Assembly: GCA_023079485.1 (NCBI GenBank)
Contig: CM041083.1
Location: 153,406,552-153,470,551 of the forward strand
Direction of reading: 5' to 3'
Origin: Archilochus colubris
Taxonomy: Eukaryota > Chordata > Aves > Apodiformes > Trochilidae
Length of the DNA stretch: 64,000 nucleotides
In this document: positions 34,981 to 46,893 of the stretch, piece by piece
How the letters are laid out: each line of letters opens with the position of its first letter
Position numbering within the stretch: position 1 is the first letter of the stretch
Program-made: the position numbers and the translations under genes
Notes under the pieces: model-generated
What the model saw: only the letters and a program-made list of their open reading frames with translations
What the model was told of the DNA's origin: nothing
Database searches by the model: none

Positions 34981-37304
34981 ATCCAATATTTGCAAAGATA
35001 ATTGCAGTTTGTATATTTTTGAAATATTTTTTGCATGTATTTCTAGATACAGAAGATCACTAAACTCTTTGTCACAACCTAAATCTATCTTCTACTTCAG
35101 TTGTCTGATTACACCTGTGTGTCCTGAGGTGGTCTAAGGGTGATTAAAAAAAAAGTACATACTTCCAAAGTAATCCTTCAGGTTCATGACAATAGGAGAT
35201 CTATAGAGCATCTTGATTTTAAAATGGAGAAAGACAATAAGAGAAAGACTTGATAAGAAAAGATCCAATTGACCCAACTTTCACAAAGAGCCAAGAATTA
35301 AATAATAATATTGATTAAACATTAATTAATTAATAAATAAAAGCACAAGCACAATGGAAACTGCAGAACTGAATTAAAAAGAAAGGAACATAAACATTCT
35401 GGAGTCTGGAGGAGGGATTAATGGTGATTGCCTTTCCACTGCAACAGAGGTTCACACTGACTTTTCATGTGAACAAATGAATCAGAGAGGAATAAAATAA
35501 ACACCACACAAAAAGTGTTTGGGTTCTTTGTGGTTGAAGTTTGTGGGGGTTTTTAATCATCTTCAGGTCCTGCATAGGGGAGAGGATTTAGCAGTTTAAA
35601 ACAGATTATTGTTTAAGAGCTTGTTTTTTTCTTCGTATAAGCAATGATCTCATAGTTGCTGTCTTTTCTTCTATACTGTGTAGAAAATAGGCGAGAGGTT
35701 TGGCTGAAAAAATTATCAAAGGCCCATTTTACAACATGAGGCAAAGCTTTTGAATTCAGGTGTCAATTACTTTATTAATGTGTTCAAATGCCTGCTGTTA
35801 GAAGTTCAAAGACACTGTTGCCCTCACCAATTAAAGTTCAGTGTGCTGGAAAGAGGTGCAGTGATGCTTAATCTCTGCATCTCTGCCACTGGGCGATGAC
35901 ATCTACTTATTTCATATTTCATTCATATTATTACCTCTTTTGCCACAGCATTAGATTTAAATTTGTATAACACTTATTTACTTTCTTAAAATGCTGACTT
36001 TCACAATTATGATTTGGAAAATAATTTATTCTTTTGCTTTTCATCAAATGAAGAACCCTAACATAAAATGTAAAAAGTACTGATTTATAGGACATGTTAT
36101 TCTGCTGTAACTTCCTGCATAACTAGATATAGATTGTAATGTAAAGGCACTTATTTTTATTTTTAGGTCTAAACATATTTTTACTTATTAATTATGGTGT
36201 ACCTATATGGAGTGTTTTTATAAGACCCTTCCACTAAAGAAAGCCCTATTCCCTTACTCTCCAAAATAAGAATTTTGTTCCATACGTTTGCTGAGAATAA
36301 CATTCAAATGTCAGAGGCATTTGTGCACTCATAATCTCTCTGCAGAATTTGTGTTTCCTTATTTACTAGTATAGTTGTAATGATTTCTTCTCCTTTTGTC
36401 CCTGAAAACTATTCAGTAGATTCAACCAGTAGATTCAGTCGCCATGTAGGAAAAGAAATTATTGCAGTAATGAGTTATTTATTTTCCTGTTAGCTAATTC
36501 ACATTTATCTGCATTTATTCCCAAGTGAAATAAAATACTAATACAGAGGGGAATCAACCCCCCCTAAATTTAAATACCAGATTAAATAAATATGTTTGGG
36601 TTTGTTTTTTTATTGTTATTATTTAAACAAATCAATATTTTCTTCTGAAACAAAAAACTCCCTCAACACTTAAATAATCAAAATTAGTATCTAATATATT
36701 TAGGCATTTTTATAGGTAAAGATTGCTAAACTAAAAAGTTGGTGTGAAATTATTAAACTGGATTATATTCCCTAGATTTTCCTTTTCCCTGTCTAACAAA
36801 ATTAAAAATCTTTTATAAAAAAAATATATATATGCATATATATAAAAACCACCAAATAATTTTGATTTTTCATGAATCTGTTAGAGGCTTCTGGTAGATA
36901 TTTAGTACTTTATAAAATATAATCATCTTCAGTTATAAACTGAAGCAGGTGAAATAATATTCTAGATGAAATTGTTATATTAAAATCAAGCAACAATATG
37001 CATGTTGCAGTCAGCTTTGAACTTTTACATGCATAGTGACCTTTACTGCTAGCACAAGTTCTATATGTAAAATGTTATACTGACATAACACAGACTAATT
37101 GTTGTCTTGGTGCCATTGACTAATATTGACTACATGCATTATATACTAATATAATTCAGTAATATAAAGCTTGGGTTGAAAAAATCTAGGAAACTTTTCA
37201 AAAGTAATTTGATTAAGCATATAAGCAAAATTTAATCAATAATTTCACATCTGAGTGTATGGTCATTGAAGGGATTAATTTTCTTTATCACTGAGGATCA
37301 TTTA
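34981..37304. other. AT-rich DNA without recognised features
   Basis: Includes a TATATATGCATATATATA near-palindrome at 36826-36843. No gene or transposon was recognised. Confidence 0.5.
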
Positions 37305-38558
37305 TCTCGCAGTTGTATCGCCAACAAGGCTTCACTAAGGGCAGGCCCTTCCTGACTAATCCAGTGGTCTTTTACAATGGGGTGACATTCTCAGTGGAAA
37401 AAAGCAGAGCAACAGACATCATCTACCTATACCTATGAAAAGCATTCAACACTGTCCTGCATGACATTCTGATCTCTAAACTGGAATGGTATGGATTTAA
37501 TGGATGGACCACCTGTTGGATAAGGAACTGTCTGGAAGGTTGCACAAAGAGTTGGGATCAGTGTCTGAGTACAAATGGAGACATGTGACAAAGGGTGTTC
37601 TTCAAGGGTTGGACTGGTGTTATTCAACATCTTTGTCAGCAACATGGACAGTGGAATCGAGTGAACCCTCAGCAAGTTTGATGTTGACACTGAACTGTGG
37701 TGAAGTCAACATGCTGGAGGGAAGGGATGCCATCCGGAGAGACATTGACAGGCTTGGGAAGTGTGCTCATGTGAACTGTATGGAGTTCAACAAGGTCAAG
37801 GGCAAGGTTCTGCAGCTGGGTTGTGACAATCCCCTGAATGGATATGTGTTGAGAGGAGAAAGGGTTGAGGTCAGCCCAGAGAAAGATTTGGGATGATGGT
37901 GGACCAGAAGCTCAACATGAGCCATCAATATGTTCTTGCAGGCCAGAAAGCCAACCGTGTCCTTGGATGCATCAAAAGAAGTGTGGCCAGCCAGTCGAGG
38001 GAGGTGATTCTCCCTATCTGCTCTACTCTTGCTAGACCCCACCTGGAGTGCTATGTCCATTTTGGAATCCCCAACATAAGAAGGATGTAGAGCTCCTTGA
38101 GAAAATCTAGAGGAGAGCCAAAAAAATGATTGGAGAACTGGAGCACCTCCCCTGTGAAGACAGGCTGAGGAAGCTGGAGTTGTTCAGCCTGAATAAGAGG
38201 AGGCTGTTAGGTAATCTTATAACTCCTTTCAATACCCGAAGAGGGCCGGCAAGAAAACTGGGTTATGACTTTTTGCAAGTGTGTAGCAAGAGGACAAAAG
38301 GCCACCGTTTAAAACCTGAAGAGGGTGGATATTTTAGGTTGGATATTAGGAGGGAATTCTTTTCTGTGAGGGTGGTAAAACACTGGAACAGGTTGCCCAA
38401 GGAGGTTGTATATGCCCTGTCCCTGGAAGTGTTCAGCCTCAAGTTGGATGGGGCTTTGAGCAACCTGTCTATTGGAAGGTTTCCCTGTCCATGCAGGGAT
38501 GTTGCGTCTTGATGATCCTTAAGGTCCCTTCCAACCCTAGCCAGTCTATGAATCAATA
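37305..38558 (+). mobile_element. CR1 LINE, longest copy (1.25 kb), partial reverse transcriptase to 3' end
   Basis: It begins inside the reverse transcriptase domain of ORF2 ([20 protein letters not shown]) and reads on through [32 protein letters not shown]. At the place of the catalytic F/YADD box the frame gives [11 protein letters not shown], so the motif is lost. Further along, 37893-38090 keeps QKANRVLGCIKRSVASQSREVILPIC, and 38126-38512 keeps the C-terminal FRLDIRREFF and HWNRLPKEVV motifs. The 3' end is CCTAGCCAGTCTATGAATC, without octamer repeats. Several frameshifts and stops leave it dead. Confidence 0.96.
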
Positions 38559-40914
38559 TGTCTTATGAAAATAGTTTTGAGTAACAAAAAAAAAAGAATA
38601 TCAAGTGTGTATAACAACAGTCCAACTGGAGAACTATGGAAAGAAGTTAACTTAAATCTTTACATGTAGTGTCTGGAATGACAGAGAAAACCCTAAGAAT
38701 ATTTGTCAGACATCTGTCTCAAAATAGTTTGTGCTCCAAAAGTCATGATGTGTTTTACAAAGATGAACTTTTTTTGCATTGTGTTCACTAATTTTTCTCT
38801 TTATAAAAAATAATAGATATAGGCTAATATGTACAATTCCAAATAAATGATTATAATTGCTTTCTCTGAGTAACAGTACTAAATTAGAAGCATAATTAAT
38901 AAATATTAAAATTATTATTAAATAATTATTAAAGTAATTATTAAAATAATTAGGCATACATAAGAACTTTAGAGAATTAGGAATAAAAAAGTAGTAGGAT
39001 CACATTATACACATTATATAATTCTATTGGGCTACACATGATAAATCTGTCTTTTAGCTGTACCTTTTTATGACATTAACTTATCTTTGCTAAGAATAAT
39101 TTTTGAGGAATTGCTATTACACAATCACAAGTGAAACCTCAGATCATGAGGGAGTGATGGAGTGAAAAGAAAAAGGTGTTGATGATTATGGGAAGATCTA
39201 CTTGTGACCTGGTTGTTTCTGTAGGTATTTGAGCTGGGGAAATGTAGGGTGATGTGGGTGCGTTTCTAAGGTTACAATTAATCAACATTTTACTGCTTTA
39301 GTTGAAACAAGTTACGGTATTAATAGCATTGCACATGGCAAGGTGGTTTTACACATACAGCCAAGTAATTTATTTATGTTCAGCATTTTTTGTGAGTTTA
39401 AAAATCAGTTCTATTAAGTCTTGTGTATGAGTTTTTGTGGGTTTTTACTTCTTTTCTTGAAGCAAAAGAAAACTCAATCATTTAAAATAAAACCTGCAGT
39501 GATTTCAATAACTTTGGTGCCACAGCTACAGTAAGTAAATATCCATTTAAAAAGAAACGTATATTTAACACAGAGTAATGTGGCTGTTTGAAAAAAGAAA
39601 GACAAGCTGTTGAGGCCAACAACTATATTGCCTAGAAATATTTTTTTTCAGAATCACAGGTGATAAAATTTTATTCAGTTCTTCCCTCTAAGGTTCACAA
39701 AATGTCATTATTAAATTACTATATAGGTCTTTCATCTTTTATGTAAAAAATAATAAATCAGCTGCATGTTATTCATCAGTGCAGAATTCAAAACAGCAAT
39801 CAAGGATTATTATTTTCTTTTTGTAATTCAGATTAAAGAAAAGAGTCTGAAATCACCTATAAGTATATAGATACTGTGAGCAATAGTTTCTTGAAATGGT
39901 CCAACTTTTTTTTCTGTAAAAATATATAAAAAGTTCTCATGTAAATTTGTTCAGTGGAAATAAAATCTTCAGGATTTGCTTTTTCCTATTCATAAAATGT
40001 TAGCAAGGCAGGCAGACAAATATAAATATTTAATGACGTTTTAAGGCAATTTTCTTTCTAAAAGCTGAAAAGTTGTCTGTAGTTGATTTCTAGTCACTGA
40101 AGGGAGATTAGAACAGACATTTTTCAAAAGATATTTTAAAATCTCTTTTGCTGAGGAACATTCTGAACTACATTTTTTCGTACTACTGAGTAGCTTTAAA
40201 TATAGGAAATATTCCTGTTGAAGTTTGCTATCTTCGTGCCTATTAGTAAGGATAAATGCCCATAAAACTTAAAAAAAAAAAAAAAAAAAAATAAAAGATC
40301 AGTTAAAATACACAATGTATTGAAAGTTTCTTTAGTTTTGAAGAGCACTGAAAATCTTTCAATGAAAGATTGTGCTAGTGCCTCACAAGTTCAAATAATA
40401 AGAAAAAATTTTTGAGAGGATGCACACAATAAATTACTTCATGGGGCATTTTTTTAGATAGATTTCAAATTTATTGGCAAATACTATTATACAAGGTACA
40501 CTAGGGCACTCTGGTAGCCTTTCACCTAGTCCTCCAAAAAACATTTAGTCTCCTGTTACAGTTTCCTAAGTTTTTTCAAATAACACTAGACAATCATATC
40601 AAATCAAAAAGATTACTGAAAGTAATCTTTCAGTTACCAGAATGTGTTCTGGGTAACCTCCTTAAGGCTAGGGTCCTCACGTAGAACATTGTTTTTTCTG
40701 TAAATATAAAGAGAACTTAGATTGGTTAGATTAAACGTAAACATGAAACTGTAGGGATCCAAGGTTAATTTAAATAACTCATGCCTAAGTAAAACAAGTT
40801 AGAAGTCGTTATCAAAATGGTTTTGCTTGCTATAGCTACATAATAGGCAGATAAAATCACAGCATAATTCTGTTTGGAAGGATAGGTCTGCTCGCTCGGA
40901 ACACCCATTGATAA
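38559..40914. other. Very AT-rich DNA
   Basis: 38880-38955 is a stack of AATTATTAAA-type units able to fold back. 40271-40291 is a 21-A run. No gene or transposon was recognised. Confidence 0.55.
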
Positions 40915-41965
40915 TTTATTTCAGTTTGCACAGGGTTGTGTTCAGTTGGGTTCTGACAGTCTCCACAGATGAACACTCCACTACCTCTCTGGACATTCTG
41001 TTTCAGTGTTTGCCTTTATTCTTCTTACTATGTAATTTCAGTTTTCAATTTTAGCTTGTCTCTCTTGCTTTTCATCCTAGCAGTGCACACTCCCAAGAAC
41101 AATCTACTGATGTTGTGTTTTGTCTTCACTCTATGTAATTGTAGACAACAATAAGACATCCCTCCCACCTGTTTTCTGATTTTGGCAGATAGCTAATAGC
41201 CTTTTTTTTTTAAGTGGTATATACTTCAGCCTCCCAGTCAACTTCTTAGTCTTCCACTGGACTCATTTCCACTGGATATTGCCTCTGTTATGCTAGTGAA
41301 CTCCATAACTTCATGGAACTTCACAAGTTCCATAGAGAGGGGAAAGATAATTTCCCTCTGCCTGTTGGGAGATATTCTTGGTAATGCAGCCAGAATGCTG
41401 TTGGACTGCTCTGCCACAAAGGCACACTGATGTCTCACATTTAACTTGAGCACCAAGCTCCTCCATTTTCTGCAAAACTGCCTTAAATCCATTTAAGTTC
41501 CCAGCCTGTAATGATGTGTATGGTTATTTTAGTCCATGTACAGGGGTTTGCATTTGCTTTTGTTGACTAGCAGGAGGGTTTTTTCAGCCCTTTTCTACAG
41601 CCTTGCCTTCCTGAGTACCAACTGGTCCTTCAATTCAGTGTAATCTGTGCATTTGCTGAGGGTACAGTCTGTCCCATTATTTACATAAGCCACAAACCAG
41701 TACTGGACTCAAAGTAATTAGCAGTTCAGTAACCAGTGCTGAACATTATTCAGCCACTAGCTAATCATAACCCTCTGAGCTCAGTGATGCTGCTACTTTT
41801 CCTCTCACCTTACAGTCTCCCTAATTCAGGATTTATCTCAACCATTTTGTTAGAAGAATATTAGGTCAATAGTGTCGTTAAGGTCAAATTAAACAGCAAC
41901 TATTGCTCCCCCATCATGGATAAAGCCAATATTGCATTATAGAATGCAAGCACATATGATTGTAT
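40915..41965 (-). mobile_element. Ancient CR1 LINE, about 1 kb, decayed
   Basis: Reversed CR1 order is recognisable in spite of heavy decay: ACACTCCACTACCTCTCTGGACATTCTGTTTCAGTG near 40973; CCCTTTTCTACAGCC; GCATTTGCTGAGGGTACAGTCTGTCCC near 41653; CCTCTGAGCTCAGTGATGC near 41772; AAGGTCAAATTAAACAGCAACTATTGCTCCCCC near 41880 (the region encoding the start of the reverse transcriptase palm). It is one of the oldest copies here. Confidence 0.8.
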
Positions 41966-41999
41966 CTACACATGGAAAAGTTCTATATTTGAATACCTT

Positions 42000-42744
42000 T
42001 ATTGCCTTGGAATCCATTTGTGAGCACATAAAGGGCAAGACAATATAGAAGAATAACCAGTAAGTGTTTAATAGCATCTAATCATGGTTGAATAACTTCA
42101 ATTGTTTTCTATGACTGTGGATGGTGGAACACTGGCAGATGTAATATATTTTGACTTTTGGAAGACTTTTAACATAATAAGCTACTGAGCTTAAAGGACA
42201 GAAATCAGTAGCTTCATGTCCACTTGTCAGTTTGAATGAAGGGGGTCCTTGGGGGTTTTATAGTGGGGCACGTTAGTTTCTTTATCAACAATTGTGGTGA
42301 TGAAACAAAATATATGATCAGAAAATCTGTAGGCAGACATAATTTGGAGGTAGTATCAAATACGCATAAAAAGATCTTTGCCCTAGAAATATTATGATAA
42401 ACTTAAGGACTGGTCTGATGGAAATCTCATTCAGGGGAAAAAATTGTTTTCTGCATCCTGCTTTGAAAAAAGACAGACACCGATGCATGCTGATGAAGCA
42501 GCTAGCTGAATACCAGCTCTGGTGGAAAGGACTCAGGAGTAAAAATGAATAATACTTAAAAAAACAACTTCAAAGCAAGACATGCTGTGATTTACTGGGA
42601 GAATTGTACCTGTCACAGAAGGGAAAATATATTTTTTCTCCTCTCAGTGCTAACAGAGTCTCAACTGGGATGCTGTATCACTTCTGATTGCTTCTTCCAG
42701 TTCCAGAGGGATATGGAGAAAATGGAGGAAGTCTGAAGAATGAC
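42000..42744 (+). mobile_element. Ancient CR1 LINE, left part of an interrupted copy
   Basis: The + strand carries a worn CR1 ORF2: ATGTAATATATTTTGACTTTTGGAAGACTTTTAACATAATAA corresponds to the CR1 palm region (VYLDFxKAFDTV-type). Later text follows CR1 order down to GTTCCAGAGGGATATGGAG. It stops at 42744, where a younger CR1 begins on the other strand; the rest continues at 43382. Confidence 0.65.
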
Positions 42745-43381
42745 AGAGAATTAAAGAATGGTTTGTGATGGAAGAGACCTTAGAGATTACCTACTTCCAA
42801 CTACACTGCCATGTACAGGGATACCTTCCACTAGACCAGGTTGCTCAAAGCCCCATCCAAACAGGCCTTGAACACTTCCAGGGAGGGGGCAAACTCTTCC
42901 AGGGTCTCAAGACCCTCACAGTAAAGAATTTCTTCCTAATATATTATAAAGCTTTCCTCTTTCAGCTTAAAACTGTTACTTCTCATCCTATCACTACACT
43001 CATCCTATCACTACACACCTTTGCAAAAAGTCCCTTCCCAGCTTTCCTGTATGTCCCCTTCAGGTACCAGAAGACTGCTATCAGGTCTTCCCAGAGCTTT
43101 CTCTTCTCCAGGCTGAACAATTCCAAGTCTTTTTTCAGCTTTTCCTCAGGAAAGAGATGCTCCAGTCTTCTCATCACCTTTGTGGCCCTCCTCAGGACTT
43201 GCTTCAACAACTTCATGCTTTTCTTGAGTGAGGGGCTCCAGAACTGGACACAGGGTTCCAGGCAGGGTCTCATGAAAGTGGAGTATGGAGGGAGAATTAC
43301 TCACCTTGGCCTTCTGGTCACACTGGAAGTTACTATCAATGCATTCCAGGAACCTCCTGGATTTGTGGTACCCTAGAAGGT
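42745..43381 (-). mobile_element. Younger CR1 LINE inserted into an older CR1
   Basis: On the + strand it opens AGAATTAAAGAATGG, the reversed tail. It continues with AGACCAGGTTGCTCAAAGCCCCATCC, TTCTCCAGGCTGAACAATTCC, AGAGATGCTCCAGTCTTCTCATCACC and CTCCAGAACTGGACACAGGG. The - strand frame 42983-43273 (96 codons) is the ORF2 C-terminus (starts MRPCLEPCVQFWSP). A 17-base unit CATCCTATCACTACACT is tandemly doubled at 42984-43017. The right border is approximate. Confidence 0.92.
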
Positions 43382-43668
43382 GCGTAGGAGGGAGATGGTC
43401 TTAATTAGTAGGACAAAGAGAAAGCTAAGAGGTGATTTTAAAGCTTCCTGCAAGCACTTGAGGGGCATTTAATAATACTGTAGTTCGCTACTTCTCTTAG
43501 TATTAGGAGATACAAGACGGAGCACTGGCCATGAGTCTGATCAAGTTCAAATTATTAGGAAATTTTTTTCCCTAAGAAGTTGCCAAGGCAATGACACGTT
43601 ACCCAGATCTGTTGTGGAATCTTCATCCTTGCATATTTTCAAGACCAGATTATACAAGGAAATTATGT
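43382..43668 (+). mobile_element. Ancient CR1 LINE, right part of the interrupted copy
   Basis: It resumes where 42744 stopped: GACAAAGAGAAAGCTAAGAGGTGATTTTAAAGC, TATTAGGAAATTTTTTTCCCTAAGAAG, CTGTTGTGGAATCTTCATCCTTGCATATTTTCAAGACC. This is the order expected for the CR1 3' part, so both halves belong to one element split by insertion. Confidence 0.65.
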
Positions 43669-44088
43669 CTTTAGTGTTATGAGGAACAGCTGAAAGAACT
43701 GGAGTTGTTCAGTCTGCATAAAAAGAAGGTCAGGGGAAACTTCATTGATCTCCACAAATATATGAAAAGAAGGTTGTAGTAAAGTGAGTGTTGGTCTTTT
43801 TTCCTAAGTGATAGGATGGGAGGAACCAGACCCAAGTTGTCCCAGGGGTCATTTAGATTGGATATTGGGAAATTTTTTTTTTACTGAAAGGGATTGTCAA
43901 GCACTAGAATAGGCTGCCCAGGGATGTGGTTGAGTCACCATGTCTGGAGATATATAAAAGATATGTTGATGTGTTGCTTAGGGACAAGGTTTAGTGGGAC
44001 TTGACAGTGTTATGTTTAAGGTTGAACTCAATGTTCTTATAGATCTTTTCAAACCTAAATGGTTCTATGGATCTATGGATATTTTTTT
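43669..44088 (+). mobile_element. CR1 LINE 3' part, another subfamily
   Basis: TTCAGTCTGCATAAAAAGAAGG, GTTGAGTCACCATGTCTGGAG, GACTTGACAGTGTTATG and TTTTCAAACCTAAATGGTTCTATGGATCTATGGAT are seen. The tail octamer variant (CTATGGAT, twice) and the ACTTGACAGTGTTA block set it apart from the other copies. It is 5'-truncated and directly follows the older copy. Confidence 0.92.
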
Positions 44089-46639
44089 TATTATTATTAG
44101 ATAGGGGATGGTTTCCTACCAACAGAAATATTCAGGCTGTAGCTTCTGATATGATAATCATGAAGTGGGTATCGGATGAAGCTTAGAAATAAGACAGTGA
44201 GCAGACACTAGGGTCTACATTTTTTCTCCTTGCTAAATAATTTAATTATATGGCACTAGTCATACTTCTTCGCATTCATTTTAAAAATGTATTTTGAAGT
44301 ATATCAAATACAGAGAGAAAGCTTTACTATTAAGAATGACTTTAAGTTGCTCAATTACTAGTCAGAACACTTCCCCAAGATATTTGCATTTGGATTCTCC
44401 CAAGATGATACTGGAACTTGGAACTGAGCACTTCCTGAAAATGCTCTCAGTTGTTTAAAAAACAAACAAAACAAAAAAACAACCAATCAACCAACCAAAA
44501 AAAAAAACCACAAAAAAACCAAACCCCAAGATTTCTGTAAAAACATGTATCTAAATTAAATTACCTATTTTTCCTATAGGAAGTTCTAATAATAATATTC
44601 AGAAATCCTGAGCTTTTCCTCATCATTGGACATCCTCTGAAATTACCAGGCCCTCTGGTGATTTACACAGAAGTACTCATAATTTGCTCAAGTATATCTA
44701 ACACTGGCGTGCTTGGCATTGCAAAAACAGTGGCAAATGTGCAGTAATAAATGTTCCATCCTAAAAATAATGTAGTGCTCATTGGGCTGAGATGCCCATC
44801 AGATTAGCAGCTGCTGAGGTGTTCCCAGGCTCACAGCCTGGAATTTGGAAGCCGAGATTCAATTTCACTCCCATATTAGGCAAATAAAAGATGCATAGGT
44901 TTAGCTACATATGCTCCAGGGAACAGAGGACATTGATGGCTCCAGTGAAAATTAAAGGAAAGCAGCAGCATTTAAAGTTGATGAATATATTCACACCATA
45001 TGTTTTAGCAATCTAATTTTACACGTCTGTGTCAGCAGCCTAAACTGCTCTGTTGCTTGAAAACACTTCTGGAGGAGTCTTTATGTAGGCTGTTTCTTAA
45101 GATTACATATCTTCTAACTTCAGTACTTAAATGCTGAACCCTTTTTTTGCTGTATAAGGAAGATAAATGGCACAAACAGAAATAGATCAAGGTTTTCAGG
45201 CTGACTCTCTCTATTTCCCTAGTCACTGGGCTCTCATGTCACTTATGCGTTTTTTTCCATCTACCTTGAGATGATGGTGTTTTTTCTTGCGTTTCTGTAA
45301 GAATAAGAGGACTTTTATTGAACAAAGTTGTTCAGTACATGATGTCACCTATTTACTGAGGAAGCAATTAGAAACAAATAGTATCTGGTGTTTCTTGCAT
45401 TTCTTGTGCCCTCCTCCTCCTCTTCACCCAACCCAAACCACCAAAGGACCCAGCAGTGGACATGGCAGGGAAAGGGGAAGGAGCAGGTGCAGGGGCAGAG
45501 GAAGTGTCTTTCAGGGACAGGGGCAGACTTCTGATCGTTGGAGCCACTCCCCACCCCAGTCTCAAGAGACTATCCTGGTAGGAGCTGCTGCTTACTTGAG
45601 AATAATGACTTGAAAGATCCCAGGGGTGGAGAGACACAATAGTTTGTTGGGACCCCAGGCCAAGAAGGACCTGCTAACTGTGGATACCGTGTTCCTCTGG
45701 GTAGTCTTAGGAATCAAAGTAACACTGGGATAAGGGTAAAACCAAGAAGAGGAAATAGGTGCTAGGAAGGTTTTTTTCTGGGGGGGGGGTTTGTTGTTGT
45801 TGTTGTTTACTTGTTTGCTTTTTTAACAAGTTAACTTTATTAATGAATCTTTTCTATCTGAAGTATAAAATTTTGAACTGCAGTAAATTCTCACCTCTGT
45901 TTACTCAATGTGGCCCTTCTAGCCCCTCAACAGGATTTTAAGTGTACTTCTCCTGTTGTGAATGGAATTCCAGTGTCCACTGTCTAGGAGGTGTGTTCAA
46001 GTCTAGGCAGCTAAATTTAGGTGCCTGTGTGCAGCCTGACTGTCTAACTTGCTGTTATCAGCAAAACAGCTAAGGAGAGTAAATCAGTTTCCCAAACAAT
46101 GTGCTCTAAGAGATGTGAAACATTCAGATGTACTTCACAGATATAAGACAGGATCTCCCGTATCTTTCTGAAAGTGTCCGCTAAATTCAGATGAAATGTC
46201 ACAGGGGTGTTAAACAGTATAAGATACCTATGAAAAATCTAAAACTACCCTTCCTGAGAAAACTATCTCAGTGATAATGGACACAGTGTAGTTTGGAGAA
46301 TGATCTTCTTTCAATAAAGCCTACACTTACGTCAAGTAGTTGAATCCCATTAGCTATGTACATCAACAAAGATTATGGTACCTATATAGGTTGCCTAAGT
46401 TTATATTAGGTTTCAGTTAGATTTCTAAATGAAAATATATGTTTTTTTCTTTTCATATATACTTCATGTCACTTCTCAGTAGAGCAAATCTTGAACTCTT
46501 CTGTAACATTTGTACGCAAATAAAGTAAGAAAAAAATAATAATTTAATTGTCATCAAAATTAAAGAATGTTAAAAGTCAACAAATTACTGTCAAATATGA
46601 AAAAATAAAGATTTAAATAGATTATACAATTATACAAAA
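44089..46639. other. Non-coding DNA with A-rich repeat and a GC-richer patch
   Basis: 44457-44527 is an A/CCAA simple stretch. 45410-45620 is purine-rich and GC-richer: the + frame contains a GRERGRSRCRGRG run, but the - strand is also open for 89 codons. 45780-45806 is G9 followed by (GTT)n. No gene is supported. Confidence 0.45.
44457..44527. repeat. A-rich (CCAA/CAAA)n-like simple repeat
   Basis: It resembles the first 35 bases of the window and 11268-11341. Confidence 0.8.
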
Positions 46640-46893
46640 TTCACAGAATAACGAAATTGTCACAGATAGAAAGGATGTCTAAGTTCACTGCATCCAACTG
46701 TTAATATCCCCCTCAATACAATATACATATCAGTATCTCTATCACCCACTGTAGCATGTCCCAAAGTGCCTCATCTACATGGTTTTTGAATATTTCCAGA
46801 GATGGTGATTCTACCACCTCCATGGGCAGCCCATTCCAATGCCTAACTGCTCTCTCAGTAAAGAAATTCTTCCTCATATTCTCTAATTATCTG
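46640..46893 (-). mobile_element. CR1 LINE 3' part, decayed
   Basis: Reversed CR1: TTCACAGAATAACG, GATGGTGATTCTACCACCTCCATGGGCAGCCCATTCC, then TCTCAGTAAAGAAATTCTTCCTCATATTC. It lacks octamer repeats and is 5'-truncated after about 250 bases. Confidence 0.9.

Noticed and set aside
42765..43376. 203-codon + frame, the longest of all
   Set aside because: It is the antisense reading of a - strand CR1 ORF2/3' UTR, whose true frame is 42983-43273 on -.
45287..45613. 108-codon frame with a GRERGRSRCRGRG run, like an RGG protein
   Set aside because: The run comes from a purine-rich GGAAGGGGCAGG simple stretch, and the - strand is open too.
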